The position numbers were made by a program, and so were the translations under genes. Positions 1-8,568 of a stretch of 64,000 nucleotides of DNA are shown piece by piece. Origin of the DNA: Simkaniaceae bacterium (GTDB lineage Bacteria; Chlamydiota; Chlamydiia; Chlamydiales; Simkaniaceae); assembly GCA_018399075.1 (NCBI GenBank), contig CP073763.1:1178001-1242000 (forward strand), given 5' to 3'. Below the pieces are notes generated by a model. It did not search any database and was not told the DNA's origin. It was given only the letters and a program-made list of their open reading frames with translations. Positions within the stretch are counted from its first letter, which is position 1, and each line of letters begins with the position of its first letter.

Positions 1-46
1 ATGTGAAAGTAAGGTAGTTATATAAGTAGTTGTTTATAAGTTTGTT

Positions 47-664
47 ATGAATGAGAGAATGATCCCTCAGATTGAGGAAAAATTTCAGTCAGTTTTAATT
101 TTTGGCCCACCAGGGTCGGGAAAGGGGACTCAAGGGAAGTTCTTGAGTAGTGCTGGGAATCACTTTCACCTCTCTTCAGGAGATGCTTTTAGGGGGCTTT
201 CCCCTGAATCTCCAGCGGGAAAGCTCTACCATAGCTATGCAGGGAAGGGAATGCTCCTTCCTGACGATGTGACAATTGAGATTTGGCACCACTATGTGAT
301 GGGACTCATCGCAACAAATCAGTACTTTCCGAAGGAGCAGCTCTTGCTGCTCGATGGGATACCGCGGACAGTTAAACAGGCGGAGATTTTGGATCGCTAC
401 ATTGAGGTGAAGAAAATCATCCTCCTTGAAGCGCCAAATAGTGATGTCTTGGTGCAGCGGTTGAAAAGACGGGCTCTGATCGAGAAACGGCAGGATGATC
501 GCGATGAGTCAGTTTTAAAGAAGCGAATGGAAATCTATGAAAATGAGACGTTTCCAGTCTTAAAACACTATGACGAGGCGCTGATTAGCCGTTTTAATGC
601 AGAGCAACGCCCTCTCGAAGTCCTAAGAGATATTCTTGTCTCTCTTTGCGAACTTCTATCGTAA
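47..664 (+). CDS. adk: Adenylate kinase (nucleoside monophosphate kinase), short form
   Basis: Predicted cytosolic enzyme converting AMP and ATP to two ADP. The P-loop GPPGSGKGTQ lies at residues 20-29, the AMP-binding SSGDAFRG region near 43-50, and the DGIPRT motif at 103-108. The arginines expected around the lid are seen as RLKRR (138-142) and RQDDRDE (148-154). These two blocks lie almost next to each other, so the roughly 30-residue LID insert of long bacterial adenylate kinases is missing; at 205 residues this is a short-type enzyme. A related monophosphate kinase such as UMP/CMP kinase cannot be excluded from motifs alone. It stands alone, with a promoter for the next gene just downstream. 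Confidence 0.88.
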   Translation: MNERMIPQIEEKFQSVLIFGPPGSGKGTQGKFLSSAGNHFHLSSGDAFRGLSPESPAGKLYHSYAGKGMLLPDDVTIEIWHHYVMGLIATNQYFPKEQLLLLDGIPRTVKQAEILDRYIEVKKIILLEAPNSDVLVQRLKRRALIEKRQDDRDESVLKKRMEIYENETFPVLKHYDEALISRFNAEQRPLEVLRDILVSLCELLS

Positions 665-682
665 TAGAAAATATTTGAACCA

Positions 683-711
683 TTGATTTTTAAATAGTTT
701 TTATCTATAAT
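683..711 (+). promoter_or_regulatory. Sigma-66/sigma-70-type promoter
   Basis: TTGATT at 683-688 and TATAAT at 706-711 are separated by 17 bases. The -10 box is perfect, and 33 bases separate it from the start codon of the membrane protein at 745. This would give a short leader holding the GGAGG ribosome site at 734-738. Confidence 0.6.
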
Positions 712-744
712 AATCATGCGCTTTCCGCGTTTTGGAGGTATAAG

Positions 745-2262
745 ATGATGTCTGTATTCGCCTTAGGGCATTACAGAGGTGAGGATTCAAAGGCCTATTT
801 AGAAGGTCGCGGTCCATCCATGCTTGAAATGGAACCCCTCCTCCTCAAATCTGATCAACTGGGTCAATATGTAATCCCAAGTAGCCCAAAGGAGGTTAAA
901 GAGACGTCGAAGACGTGCGAATTCGTCTATTTAGGTAGTGATGTCTTTGGTGTTCCTCGACTGGTTGGAAGCCTTGTGAATACAATCCAAGGGCGGCCGG
1001 ATCCTGCTGGTTTTCATGGGATGGGTTTAACTTCGATCTTTAGTGTTTATACGGGCTATGTTGCGGGTCAACGAGGGCTTGATAAATATACTGAAGCCAG
1101 TAAAGTGGGCGATAGCACAGGTCAGGCGCTGGGTGCAATTAATATAGCTCGAGGTCCAATGGAGGCCATGGGTGGTTTAACATTCACCCCATTTCGTGCT
1201 CTTTCGATTGCGGCGACTTATACGTCTGCAAAATCTGTGACGATTGCTGCGACAACCTTGGGAATCGTTGGTTCTGCATTTTATAGTATAACTTATATCC
1301 TTTTAGCGATTCCTAGTATCGTTAGCTTAACGAAAAATATTCAATTTGGAAGGAAGCTTCATCAGGCGATGGACCAAGAGCAGGAACCGACTAGAAAAGC
1401 TCAAGTGGGTCTTAAGGCTTTGATGGTTGAACTTGATGGAACAACCGAGGAGAAGGTAGAGTTTCTTAAAGGGGTTGCTGAGGATCCTGCGATATGGGAT
1501 GGAGAGGAAGTTCGAGATCCAGGTCAAACCGATCATCGACAATATACTTTAGAGGAGAAACGTCTTCTTTGGTATGAAGCTGAGAAATACACTTCTGATG
1601 ACTATTCGAAAGAGCTCCTTTATGGACATTTTAAAAAGCGCTATTGCGAGTTTAAAGCGAAGAAAGAAGCCCAGTTTGCCCGAAAAACGGGTGCGGATTC
1701 GGTTGATCTCATACGAACGGAGCTTAATAAAAGTCCTCGCAAAACTCTTGTCGCCCAACTTGAAAAAGGGAAGGGCTTAGAAGAGGCTCAAGGCGTCATT
1801 GATTCGATTAAAGGTGAAATGACTAAAAATAAAGTCCTTCATGCGGCAATTATTTTCTTCTGTGTCGTTGGGGTTTTTGCTCTTGTTGCTGGAACTGTGG
1901 CTTCTGGTGGCGCTCTTGGAATTGCAATCGCTGTTGCATGGGTTGTTTCAGCCATTGGAATGCTCGCGATTGATGGCTATTTCCTTTACAAAACTTTGCA
2001 GTCTGGAAACATGGATAAGAAGGATAAGATAGCGTTCTTCGTTGCCAATGCTCTTTTGATTCTGATTGCAGGGGCTGGAATGTTCTTCTCAGGAGGCTTG
2101 GCACCTATTATTATTGGAGCGGTGATGTTTGCTCTTTGGTCAGGCGTTGCGGGATACTCAATTTACCAATGGAAAATAAATAAAATAGAAGATGAAACCG
2201 CCGAGGCTCCTTATCGTGGTGCAGCGCAAGTTAATATGCTACGCAAAAAAAAGCTGGTATAA
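745..2262 (+). CDS. Multi-pass membrane protein of unknown function (candidate Inc-like or effector protein)
   Basis: I do not recognise the family. The 505-residue product has no signal peptide. It has a first hydrophobic block around residues 150-195 and two more long hydrophobic hairpins at about 365-420 and 430-475, separated by a charged loop; a long Glu/Lys-rich helical section lies between the blocks. Paired hydrophobic segments with short loops are the hallmark of chlamydial inclusion-membrane proteins, so an Inc-like role is possible but is inference only. The start is supported by GGAGG at 734-738; a second ATG follows immediately. It is followed 27 bases later by xerD on the same strand and may share its transcript. 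Confidence 0.75.
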   Translation: MMSVFALGHYRGEDSKAYLEGRGPSMLEMEPLLLKSDQLGQYVIPSSPKEVKETSKTCEFVYLGSDVFGVPRLVGSLVNTIQGRPDPAGFHGMGLTSIFSVYTGYVAGQRGLDKYTEASKVGDSTGQALGAINIARGPMEAMGGLTFTPFRALSIAATYTSAKSVTIAATTLGIVGSAFYSITYILLAIPSIVSLTKNIQFGRKLHQAMDQEQEPTRKAQVGLKALMVELDGTTEEKVEFLKGVAEDPAIWDGEEVRDPGQTDHRQYTLEEKRLLWYEAEKYTSDDYSKELLYGHFKKRYCEFKAKKEAQFARKTGADSVDLIRTELNKSPRKTLVAQLEKGKGLEEAQGVIDSIKGEMTKNKVLHAAIIFFCVVGVFALVAGTVASGGALGIAIAVAWVVSAIGMLAIDGYFLYKTLQSGNMDKKDKIAFFVANALLILIAGAGMFFSGGLAPIIIGAVMFALWSGVAGYSIYQWKINKIEDETAEAPYRGAAQVNMLRKKKLV

Positions 2263-2289
2263 GAGTTTCTGATCCTTCAAAATGTAGGA

Positions 2290-3147
2290 ATGCATTGGGA
2301 AAGTTATATTCGTGACTTTTTATCTTATATCGGCGCTGAAAAAGGGCTTTCTGTAAACACTATTGAAGCGTATGGACGAGATATTCGTCGCTTTTGCGAG
2401 GGGGCGAAAAAGAAAGTAACCGAAGGGGATATTATTTCTTATTTGGGCGCTTTGAAAGAAGAGGGCTATGCAAGTAGTTCGATTTATCGAAATTTAATGG
2501 CCCTTCGCGTTTTTTTTCGCTTCTTGAGAAGGGAAGGCTATCTTGATAAGGACCCCACAGAACTTTTAGATTCACCAAAAATGTGGCAGTTGATTCCGGA
2601 AGTGCTAACGACAGAAGAGGTAGAAGCCCTTCTTGAGGCTCCTGATATAAGCGAGGAGGAAGGGATGCGCGATAAGGCGCTTCTCGAGACCCTTTATGCA
2701 ACGGGAATACGGGCCAGTGAACTTTGCTCTCTAAATATCCATGATGTAGGAGATAAGACAGTTCGTGTGATCGGAAAGGGGGGGAAGGAGCGGATTGTTC
2801 CCATTGGAGAAGAAGCTCTTTCAGCGATTGATAAATACCTTGGAGAGTGGCGTGATGACAAGGGAGAGGGGCGTCCTCTTTTTGTTTCAAAGAAGGGAAA
2901 GCGTCTGAATCGGACATCACTTTGGGAGCGGGTAAAGTTTTATGCCAAACAAGCGGGGATTCAAAAGGAGGTTTCTCCTCATACCTTGAGGCATTCATTT
3001 GCCACACATCTTCTGGATCATGGTGCTGATCTTCGGGTCATTCAGGAGATGCTTGGACATGCGGATATTGGAACAACGGAACGGTATACTCACCTTTCTA
3101 AAAAGCGTTTATTCGAAGCCTTTGATACATTTCATCCCCGTCAATAA
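2290..3147 (+). CDS. xerD: Site-specific tyrosine recombinase XerD/XerC
   Basis: Predicted to resolve chromosome dimers at dif together with a partner recombinase. The N-terminal SAM-like core-binding domain spans about residues 1-95, with the SVNTIEAYGRDIRRF segment. The catalytic domain carries all expected residues: R141 (TGIRASE), K163, H231 and R234 (HTLRHSFATH), H257 (LGHADI) and nucleophile Y266 (ERYTHLS). Length (285) is normal. The DPTELLDSPK linker followed by P-rich sequence resembles XerD more than XerC, but the assignment between the two is by eye. There is no strong ribosome site before the ATG, suggesting read-through expression from the gene upstream. It ends 4 bases from the convergent gene at 3152. 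Confidence 0.92.
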   Translation: MHWESYIRDFLSYIGAEKGLSVNTIEAYGRDIRRFCEGAKKKVTEGDIISYLGALKEEGYASSSIYRNLMALRVFFRFLRREGYLDKDPTELLDSPKMWQLIPEVLTTEEVEALLEAPDISEEEGMRDKALLETLYATGIRASELCSLNIHDVGDKTVRVIGKGGKERIVPIGEEALSAIDKYLGEWRDDKGEGRPLFVSKKGKRLNRTSLWERVKFYAKQAGIQKEVSPHTLRHSFATHLLDHGADLRVIQEMLGHADIGTTERYTHLSKKRLFEAFDTFHPRQ

Positions 3148-3151
3148 AGGG

Positions 3152-4183
3152 TTAGTGGGAACTGACCACAGGAAGAGGCATATTAAATCCGAAGACACTC
3201 CAGGCATCATTCATGACTCTTGCCTCTTCAGTCGTGACAGAATCAAAGGGGTGAATGCTAACATCTGAATGTCCAACGAGCGATTCGATATCGATTGTTA
3301 GCTTGAGCTCTACGCGAGCTTTAGTGATTTCTTCACCGAGATGGAGGACGCTCAATCGATAATTTCTATGTAAGACAAGTGTCCGGTCTCCGACGATTTG
3401 CATTTCTCCAGAGGAGATTCCTTCGAAATCGCCCCATTTACAGTCAAAGTGCAGACTTTCAAAGTCCTCATCGAGGGCTTTGAAGAAAGTATGGAAAAGG
3501 TAATCGCCCATTTTATTGGTCAGAGTTTGGTTAAATCCATTATGAATCTGTAATGCTCGTATTAGCCCATGTTTTTCTTTTAATCTTTGAAAGAGCTCTG
3601 GAAGAACATCCTCTTTGACGCAGTCTTCAATGGCATCATAAAAGACTCTTTTTGCTTGCCGGAGTTTTTCATCTCTTTCATCGTCTAGATCTTTGATTTG
3701 AGAGAACTCAATGATATCGCGTAGACGATTGACTTCTTGTTGAACACCTGGATCATCACTAGTGATTTGATCCTTTTGAAGTCTTTCCCACCCCATTTGA
3801 TAGAGATCTTTTCCATCGACCTTGAAGACTTGCCGGAAAAGGTCAACCACTGTTTGGTTAAAAAACTTGCTGCATTTTCCTTCAGTTTCTTCAGATTCGA
3901 ACTTACGCAATTTCGTCTGAAAAGCCTCGTTTCTCTGCCCTTCTGTCCAATGATCTAGAAGTTGTGTGACCCACAGAGAAGCGGTTAAGGTCATGCATGC
4001 GAAAGCGATTTTTCCAATGATCTTTAAAAATGAGTCATCAGATTGGATCCAGGCATACTGCTTGTAATAGTGGGTGATTTCTCTTTTTTCTCGAATGAGG
4101 TCTTCGACATCCCCGATGTCATCAAAAAATTGGGGAGAATGCTCCGAAGGCGCAGATGTAAAACTATAATTTGAGATCATCAT
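3152..4183 (-). CDS. Hypothetical protein with one membrane segment
   Basis: No known family recognised. The product is 343 residues, mostly charged and helical, with a single hydrophobic stretch at about residues 52-72 following the motif DSFLKIIGKIAFACMTLTAS. A closely similar motif (DSWLETIGKVALQVITLRAS) occurs in the protein encoded at 51506-52249, so the two share an N-terminal module. The C-terminal half looks soluble and mixed alpha/beta. Two ATG codons are adjacent at the start and the ribosome site is weak. The gene is convergent with xerD. Confidence 0.75.
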   Translation of the reverse strand: MMISNYSFTSAPSEHSPQFFDDIGDVEDLIREKREITHYYKQYAWIQSDDSFLKIIGKIAFACMTLTASLWVTQLLDHWTEGQRNEAFQTKLRKFESEETEGKCSKFFNQTVVDLFRQVFKVDGKDLYQMGWERLQKDQITSDDPGVQQEVNRLRDIIEFSQIKDLDDERDEKLRQAKRVFYDAIEDCVKEDVLPELFQRLKEKHGLIRALQIHNGFNQTLTNKMGDYLFHTFFKALDEDFESLHFDCKWGDFEGISSGEMQIVGDRTLVLHRNYRLSVLHLGEEITKARVELKLTIDIESLVGHSDVSIHPFDSVTTEEARVMNDAWSVFGFNMPLPVVSSH

Positions 4184-4391
4184 TTCTCTAAAACCATTAA
4201 TTTCATTGTTTTTCGGGCTTATTTTGCATTAACTATATTAAAAAAAGCAATATTAAATAGTTTCTATTATATTCGTCCCTGGACCGCGTCTCCTAATCAA
4301 ATTAAAAAATATTTTGTTGGAAATTGAAGAAATCAAATCAATCCTTTAACATGAGAAGGTTAGTAAAAATTTGAAAAATCATGAGACTAAA

Positions 4392-5426
4392 ATGAAAAGA
4401 TATACCCTATTAGCTGCTCTTCTTCCTCTCTTAAGTTATGCCCATGAAGCTGAAGATTTTCCAAGGCCGCCAAAAAAGGAGATGACGGTAGAGGCTCAGC
4501 CGTGGGTAAAAAATTGTGTGGCTGAACCTTATTTAGAGGCGGATTTTATTTACTGGGAAGTTAAGGAAGATGGGCTAGAATATATTTCATCGGGTTATGG
4601 CATGCTCGATAATCCTGTGACTTCTAGAGGAAAAATTTATTTTCCAGATTTTAAAAAGTCTCCAGGTTTCCGCGTTGGTGTTGGGTTAAATCTTGCCCAT
4701 GATGGTTGGGATGTTTTCCTTCGCTATACATGGCTTTATTCAAGGGCAAAGGATAGTCAAGAAGGGTCGTTTTCCCCTATATGGACTCATAGTCCCAATC
4801 CCTTGCTTTCAGAAGTGACCCACGCAAGTGTTGATTGGAAGATTCATTTGGATGTTCTTGACTTAGAATGGGGACGAAACTTTTACATCAGTCGGTTTTT
4901 AACGCTTCGCCCTTATTTTGGATTAAAGGGATATTGGTCAGATCAAAATTATGTGAATCAAAATCAAGGGATTCTATTTATCGATAATCAAACAATGAAT
5001 AGAGGATCGCAGCTGACAAAATATGATCAAGATGCTTGGGGAATTGGAATTCGCTTTGGAATTAATACCGCTTGGTATCTTGTCAGAAACTGGAGCGTGT
5101 TTGCAAATGTTGCTTTTGCGAATGAGTGGTCCCGTTTTGACCTCAAAAGAAGAGATATAGGGACGAATCTTGACCAAGGAGTTGAAGCACTACTTGTTCA
5201 TACACGCCTTAAAGATTATTATATGGTTCCCATCATTGAGCTGGCAACAGGTGTCCGCTGGGAAATGTGGTTTAATGATGATAGTTACCACGCCCTTATC
5301 CAAGCGGGATGGGAAGAGCAAGTCTGGTTTGATATGAATCGGATGGCAGGTGTTTTTGATGATACTAGCGGAAGAGGGTATCTCCAACTTCAAGGACTTA
5401 CATTCAAATTCAGGTTTGATTTTTAG
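4392..5426 (+). CDS. MOMP-like outer-membrane beta-barrel protein (Lpg1974-like family)
   Basis: Predicted outer-membrane porin. From ATG 4392 the product begins with a signal peptide (MKRYTLLAALLPLLSYA), then has alternating beta-strand sequence rich in Trp, Tyr and Gly (for example GFRVGVGLN, GWDVFLRYTW, LTLRPYFGLKGYW). It ends in FKFRFDF, a C-terminal Phe as expected for Bam-assembled barrels. The family resembles the many MOMP-like proteins of Simkania and Waddlia; this is recall, not a search. A TTG at 4371 with GAGAAGG upstream could add seven residues (MKNHETK) before the signal peptide, so the start is uncertain. The 3' end overlaps the convergent RND gene by 17 bases. Confidence 0.8.
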   Translation: MKRYTLLAALLPLLSYAHEAEDFPRPPKKEMTVEAQPWVKNCVAEPYLEADFIYWEVKEDGLEYISSGYGMLDNPVTSRGKIYFPDFKKSPGFRVGVGLNLAHDGWDVFLRYTWLYSRAKDSQEGSFSPIWTHSPNPLLSEVTHASVDWKIHLDVLDLEWGRNFYISRFLTLRPYFGLKGYWSDQNYVNQNQGILFIDNQTMNRGSQLTKYDQDAWGIGIRFGINTAWYLVRNWSVFANVAFANEWSRFDLKRRDIGTNLDQGVEALLVHTRLKDYYMVPIIELATGVRWEMWFNDDSYHALIQAGWEEQVWFDMNRMAGVFDDTSGRGYLQLQGLTFKFRFDF

Positions 5427-8400
5427 GATCTTCTACCGGTTTGTTTTTTCTGCGATGGGAACGCTGTCTCATCGTTTCAAGGTAGGTAAAAATAATGGGA
5501 GTAAAGTAAAGGGTAAGGATTTGGGAGATGATAAGCCCACCAACGATAACCATTCCTAAAGGACGGCGGGATTGTGCCGTTGAACCGCCCACTCCAAGGG
5601 CAATGGGAACAGCGCCCATCATTGCAGAGAAGGTGGTCATGAGAATGGGGCGGAACCTTGCTGTGCACGCTTCATAGATAGCGGTATGGAGATCTTTTCC
5701 TTCATGGATCCCTTCATTGGCAAAGTCAACAAGCATAATTCCATTTTTTAAGACGATTCCAAGGAGCATGATCATTCCGATAAAGGCATAGAGTGATAGG
5801 GGTTCTCCAAAGATCATTAGTGTTACGACAGCTCCAAGGGCGGCGGGAGGCAATGCAGACATGACAGTTAGGGGATGGATAAAGTTTTCATAGAGGATTC
5901 CAAGGATCACATAAATCATAAAAATGGTGATGACAAATAAGAACCCAAGACTTGCAAAGGATTGCTTGAAGACTTCTGTTGATCCAATTTGAATGGGATG
6001 GACATCACTTGTTAGGGTATTTTCAGCTAATTCATTGATGGTATTTAGAGCTGTTCCTAGGGGAATGTTGGGAGCCACATCATAAAAAATATTAACGGCA
6101 GGAAGGGTGTTGATGTGTGTCACGGTAAGTGGCCCCACATTTTCTTCCCAGGTGGCAACAGATGAAAGGGGAACTTGGGTAAGAAAAGAGGTTCCAATAT
6201 TATTATTAGCGTTGGGATCATTAAATTTTGTTTTTGAGCTTGCGGAGACATAAAGCTTTTCAAGAACGCTCGGGTTTTTGTAGGCGCTAGGAACGGTTTC
6301 AATGATGACGTCATACTGATCGGCAGTACCATTGATTTGTGAAATTTTTCCACCGGAATAGGCATAAGCAAAGGCTTCTTCGATAGCTTTTGCAGAGACA
6401 TTTAAATCGTAGGCTTTGTCTCTATCAATATTGACATTGAGATAGGGTGCATTATTATGCATATCGCTGATAACTTGTCTAAATGAGGGGTTTTTACGCA
6501 TGGCATCCATCATTTTTTTTCCTTCAGAATACAGGGCTTCACTATTAATCCCTTGAAGGGTGTATTGATAGTTTCCCATGTTCATAGAAGTTCCGATATC
6601 GAGATTAATAAGAGGTAGAGGTCTTAAGAAAACCCTCACGCCAACCACTTCTTGGAGTTTAGGAAGGAGCTCGTTCACCACCGTTTGCATTTTAGCCCGT
6701 TTTTTAAAGGGCTTTAGTCGAATAAACATGAGAGATTGATTGCTACGGGGGACTCCACCAACGGCGGCAAATTCTTGAACATTGGGATCTTGTCGAATAA
6801 TTTCAGAGATTTCCTTTTGATAGTCGATCATCTTGTAGGGAGATGTGGCATCCGATGATAGGGCAAAACCATTAATAAACCCTAAATCATCTGCGGGAAT
6901 AAAATCTGTTGGAAGAGACATTCCTAGATAGAGGGTTGCCACAAAGGAACCGATACCTACAAGGAGGGTTGAAAATCGGTGTTTGAAAACAACCTTGAGC
7001 CCTTTTTTATAGAGGTTGAGAAGGGCGGTATTCAGTTTTATTGAAGCTCTTTCAATGAAGTTCTTTTTCTTATCTTTACTTTTAAAGATGAGGAAGCGAC
7101 TGCAAAGCATAGGAGTTAGAGAAAGGGAAATAAATCCTGAAATGAGGACGGCGACAACAATGGTGATGGCAAACTCTCTAAAAACTCTTCCCATAATACC
7201 TGCCATAAAAACCATAGGAATAAAGACAGAGGCTAAAGAGAGGGTCATAGAAAGAATAGTGAAACTGATTTGCCTAGAACCGTTTAAGGAAGCTTCCCAA
7301 CTTGTCTTTCCCATTTCTCCATGTCGATGGATGTTTTCAAGGACAACAATGGCGTCATCTACGAGGAATCCGATCGAGAGTGTAATGGCAAGGAGAGAGA
7401 GAATATCAAGACTAAAACCAACAAGAAACATCACAGCAAAGGTGCCTACAACAGACATAGGTAGGGCTAGAAGAGGAATGATAGTATCTCTTACTTTTCC
7501 TAGGTAGAAAAGGACTACTAGAATAACAAGGAGAAAGGCGATAAAGAGGGTAAATTGAACATCATGGATCGATTCCATAATAAATGTTGACTGATCAAAA
7601 AGTGTTTCAAGTTGGATGGATCCTGGAAGTTCCCATTTAAGTTCATCAAGAAGCTCATTGACTCCATCAATCACCTTAATGGTGTTTGCACCTGATTGCT
7701 TGATGATGGCAATCACAACGCAAGGGGTTGATTTTTCCTTTGTAATGAAGTTTAGGGAGTATTTATCGCTTTGAAGGGAATTTAGAGCCTGTCCAACATC
7801 TTTAACCTTTAGTAGGGCATGATTGTTATTTCGAATAACGAGCTCATTATACCCTTCTGCTTTCTTCATCTGACCGTCAACAGTGATGGTATATTCCATA
7901 TCGGGTCCATAGAGGTTACCAACGGGAAGTTCGGGGTTGCTATCCGAGATTGCATTAGCGACTTCATCGATTCCGATTTGATGGGAGGATAGATAATCGG
8001 GATCGACTTGAACACGGACGGCATAAGGGGAGCCATAGACTTCGACATCGGAAACGCCGTTAACCATCCCGAGCCTTCTTCCCATTAAAGAATAAGCATA
8101 ATCATAGAGCTCGCCAAGAGGAATTAAGTCTGAGGCGATTGAGATCACAATAACTGGCGTTTGAGAGGGATTGGTTTTTTTATAGGTAGGGAAATTAGGG
8201 AGATCACTTGGCAGATAAGGTTGTGCTTGGTTGATGGCTGCTTGGACATCGGTTGCTGCTGCATCGATATCTCGGTCTAAGGCAAATTGAAGGACAACTG
8301 TTGAACTTCCATTAGAACTTGAAGAGGCAATTGTTTGAATGCCATCAACAGAGGTAAACTGCTTCTCAAGAGGGGCAGTGACAGTATCAGCCATTGTTTG

Positions 8401-8568
8401 GGGGCTTGCTCCGGGATAACTGGTGCTCACTTCAATGGTAGGATATTCGACATCGGGTAGATCGCTCACAGGGAGCCCTTGATAAGCCATCATTCCAAAG
8501 AAAAGGATGGAGATCATGACAAGGGTTGTCATGACAGGACGGCGAATGAAAGGCTCTGAAAAATTCAT
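5410..8568 (-). CDS. RND efflux pump, HAE1/AcrB family inner-membrane subunit
   Basis: Proton-driven multidrug exporter of the inner membrane that works with the MFP and TolC proteins encoded just upstream. The 1052-residue length and layout are typical: TM1 after MNFSEPFIRRPVMTTLV, a first large periplasmic loop, TM2-TM6, a second loop and TM8-TM12. The proton-relay Asp pair is visible as VDDAIVVLEN near residue 405, and the TM10 lysine as GIVLKNGIMLVD. It overlaps the MFP gene by four bases (ATGA), indicating translational coupling. Closest by eye to MdtB/C or MexB-type drug pumps; substrate unknown. Confidence 0.93.
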   Translation of the reverse strand: MNFSEPFIRRPVMTTLVMISILFFGMMAYQGLPVSDLPDVEYPTIEVSTSYPGASPQTMADTVTAPLEKQFTSVDGIQTIASSSSNGSSTVVLQFALDRDIDAAATDVQAAINQAQPYLPSDLPNFPTYKKTNPSQTPVIVISIASDLIPLGELYDYAYSLMGRRLGMVNGVSDVEVYGSPYAVRVQVDPDYLSSHQIGIDEVANAISDSNPELPVGNLYGPDMEYTITVDGQMKKAEGYNELVIRNNNHALLKVKDVGQALNSLQSDKYSLNFITKEKSTPCVVIAIIKQSGANTIKVIDGVNELLDELKWELPGSIQLETLFDQSTFIMESIHDVQFTLFIAFLLVILVVLFYLGKVRDTIIPLLALPMSVVGTFAVMFLVGFSLDILSLLAITLSIGFLVDDAIVVLENIHRHGEMGKTSWEASLNGSRQISFTILSMTLSLASVFIPMVFMAGIMGRVFREFAITIVVAVLISGFISLSLTPMLCSRFLIFKSKDKKKNFIERASIKLNTALLNLYKKGLKVVFKHRFSTLLVGIGSFVATLYLGMSLPTDFIPADDLGFINGFALSSDATSPYKMIDYQKEISEIIRQDPNVQEFAAVGGVPRSNQSLMFIRLKPFKKRAKMQTVVNELLPKLQEVVGVRVFLRPLPLINLDIGTSMNMGNYQYTLQGINSEALYSEGKKMMDAMRKNPSFRQVISDMHNNAPYLNVNIDRDKAYDLNVSAKAIEEAFAYAYSGGKISQINGTADQYDVIIETVPSAYKNPSVLEKLYVSASSKTKFNDPNANNNIGTSFLTQVPLSSVATWEENVGPLTVTHINTLPAVNIFYDVAPNIPLGTALNTINELAENTLTSDVHPIQIGSTEVFKQSFASLGFLFVITIFMIYVILGILYENFIHPLTVMSALPPAALGAVVTLMIFGEPLSLYAFIGMIMLLGIVLKNGIMLVDFANEGIHEGKDLHTAIYEACTARFRPILMTTFSAMMGAVPIALGVGGSTAQSRRPLGMVIVGGLIISQILTLYFTPIIFTYLETMRQRSHRRKNKPVEDPKNQT

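Noticed and set aside
2432-3007. 191-codon minus-strand open frame inside xerD
   Set aside because: Antisense to an intact recombinase with all catalytic residues; the sequence looks like a shadow translation with no family features.
7016-7507. 163-codon open frame on the plus strand
   Set aside because: It lies wholly antisense within the well-supported RND pump gene, has no ribosome site, and its composition follows the codon periodicity of the opposite strand.
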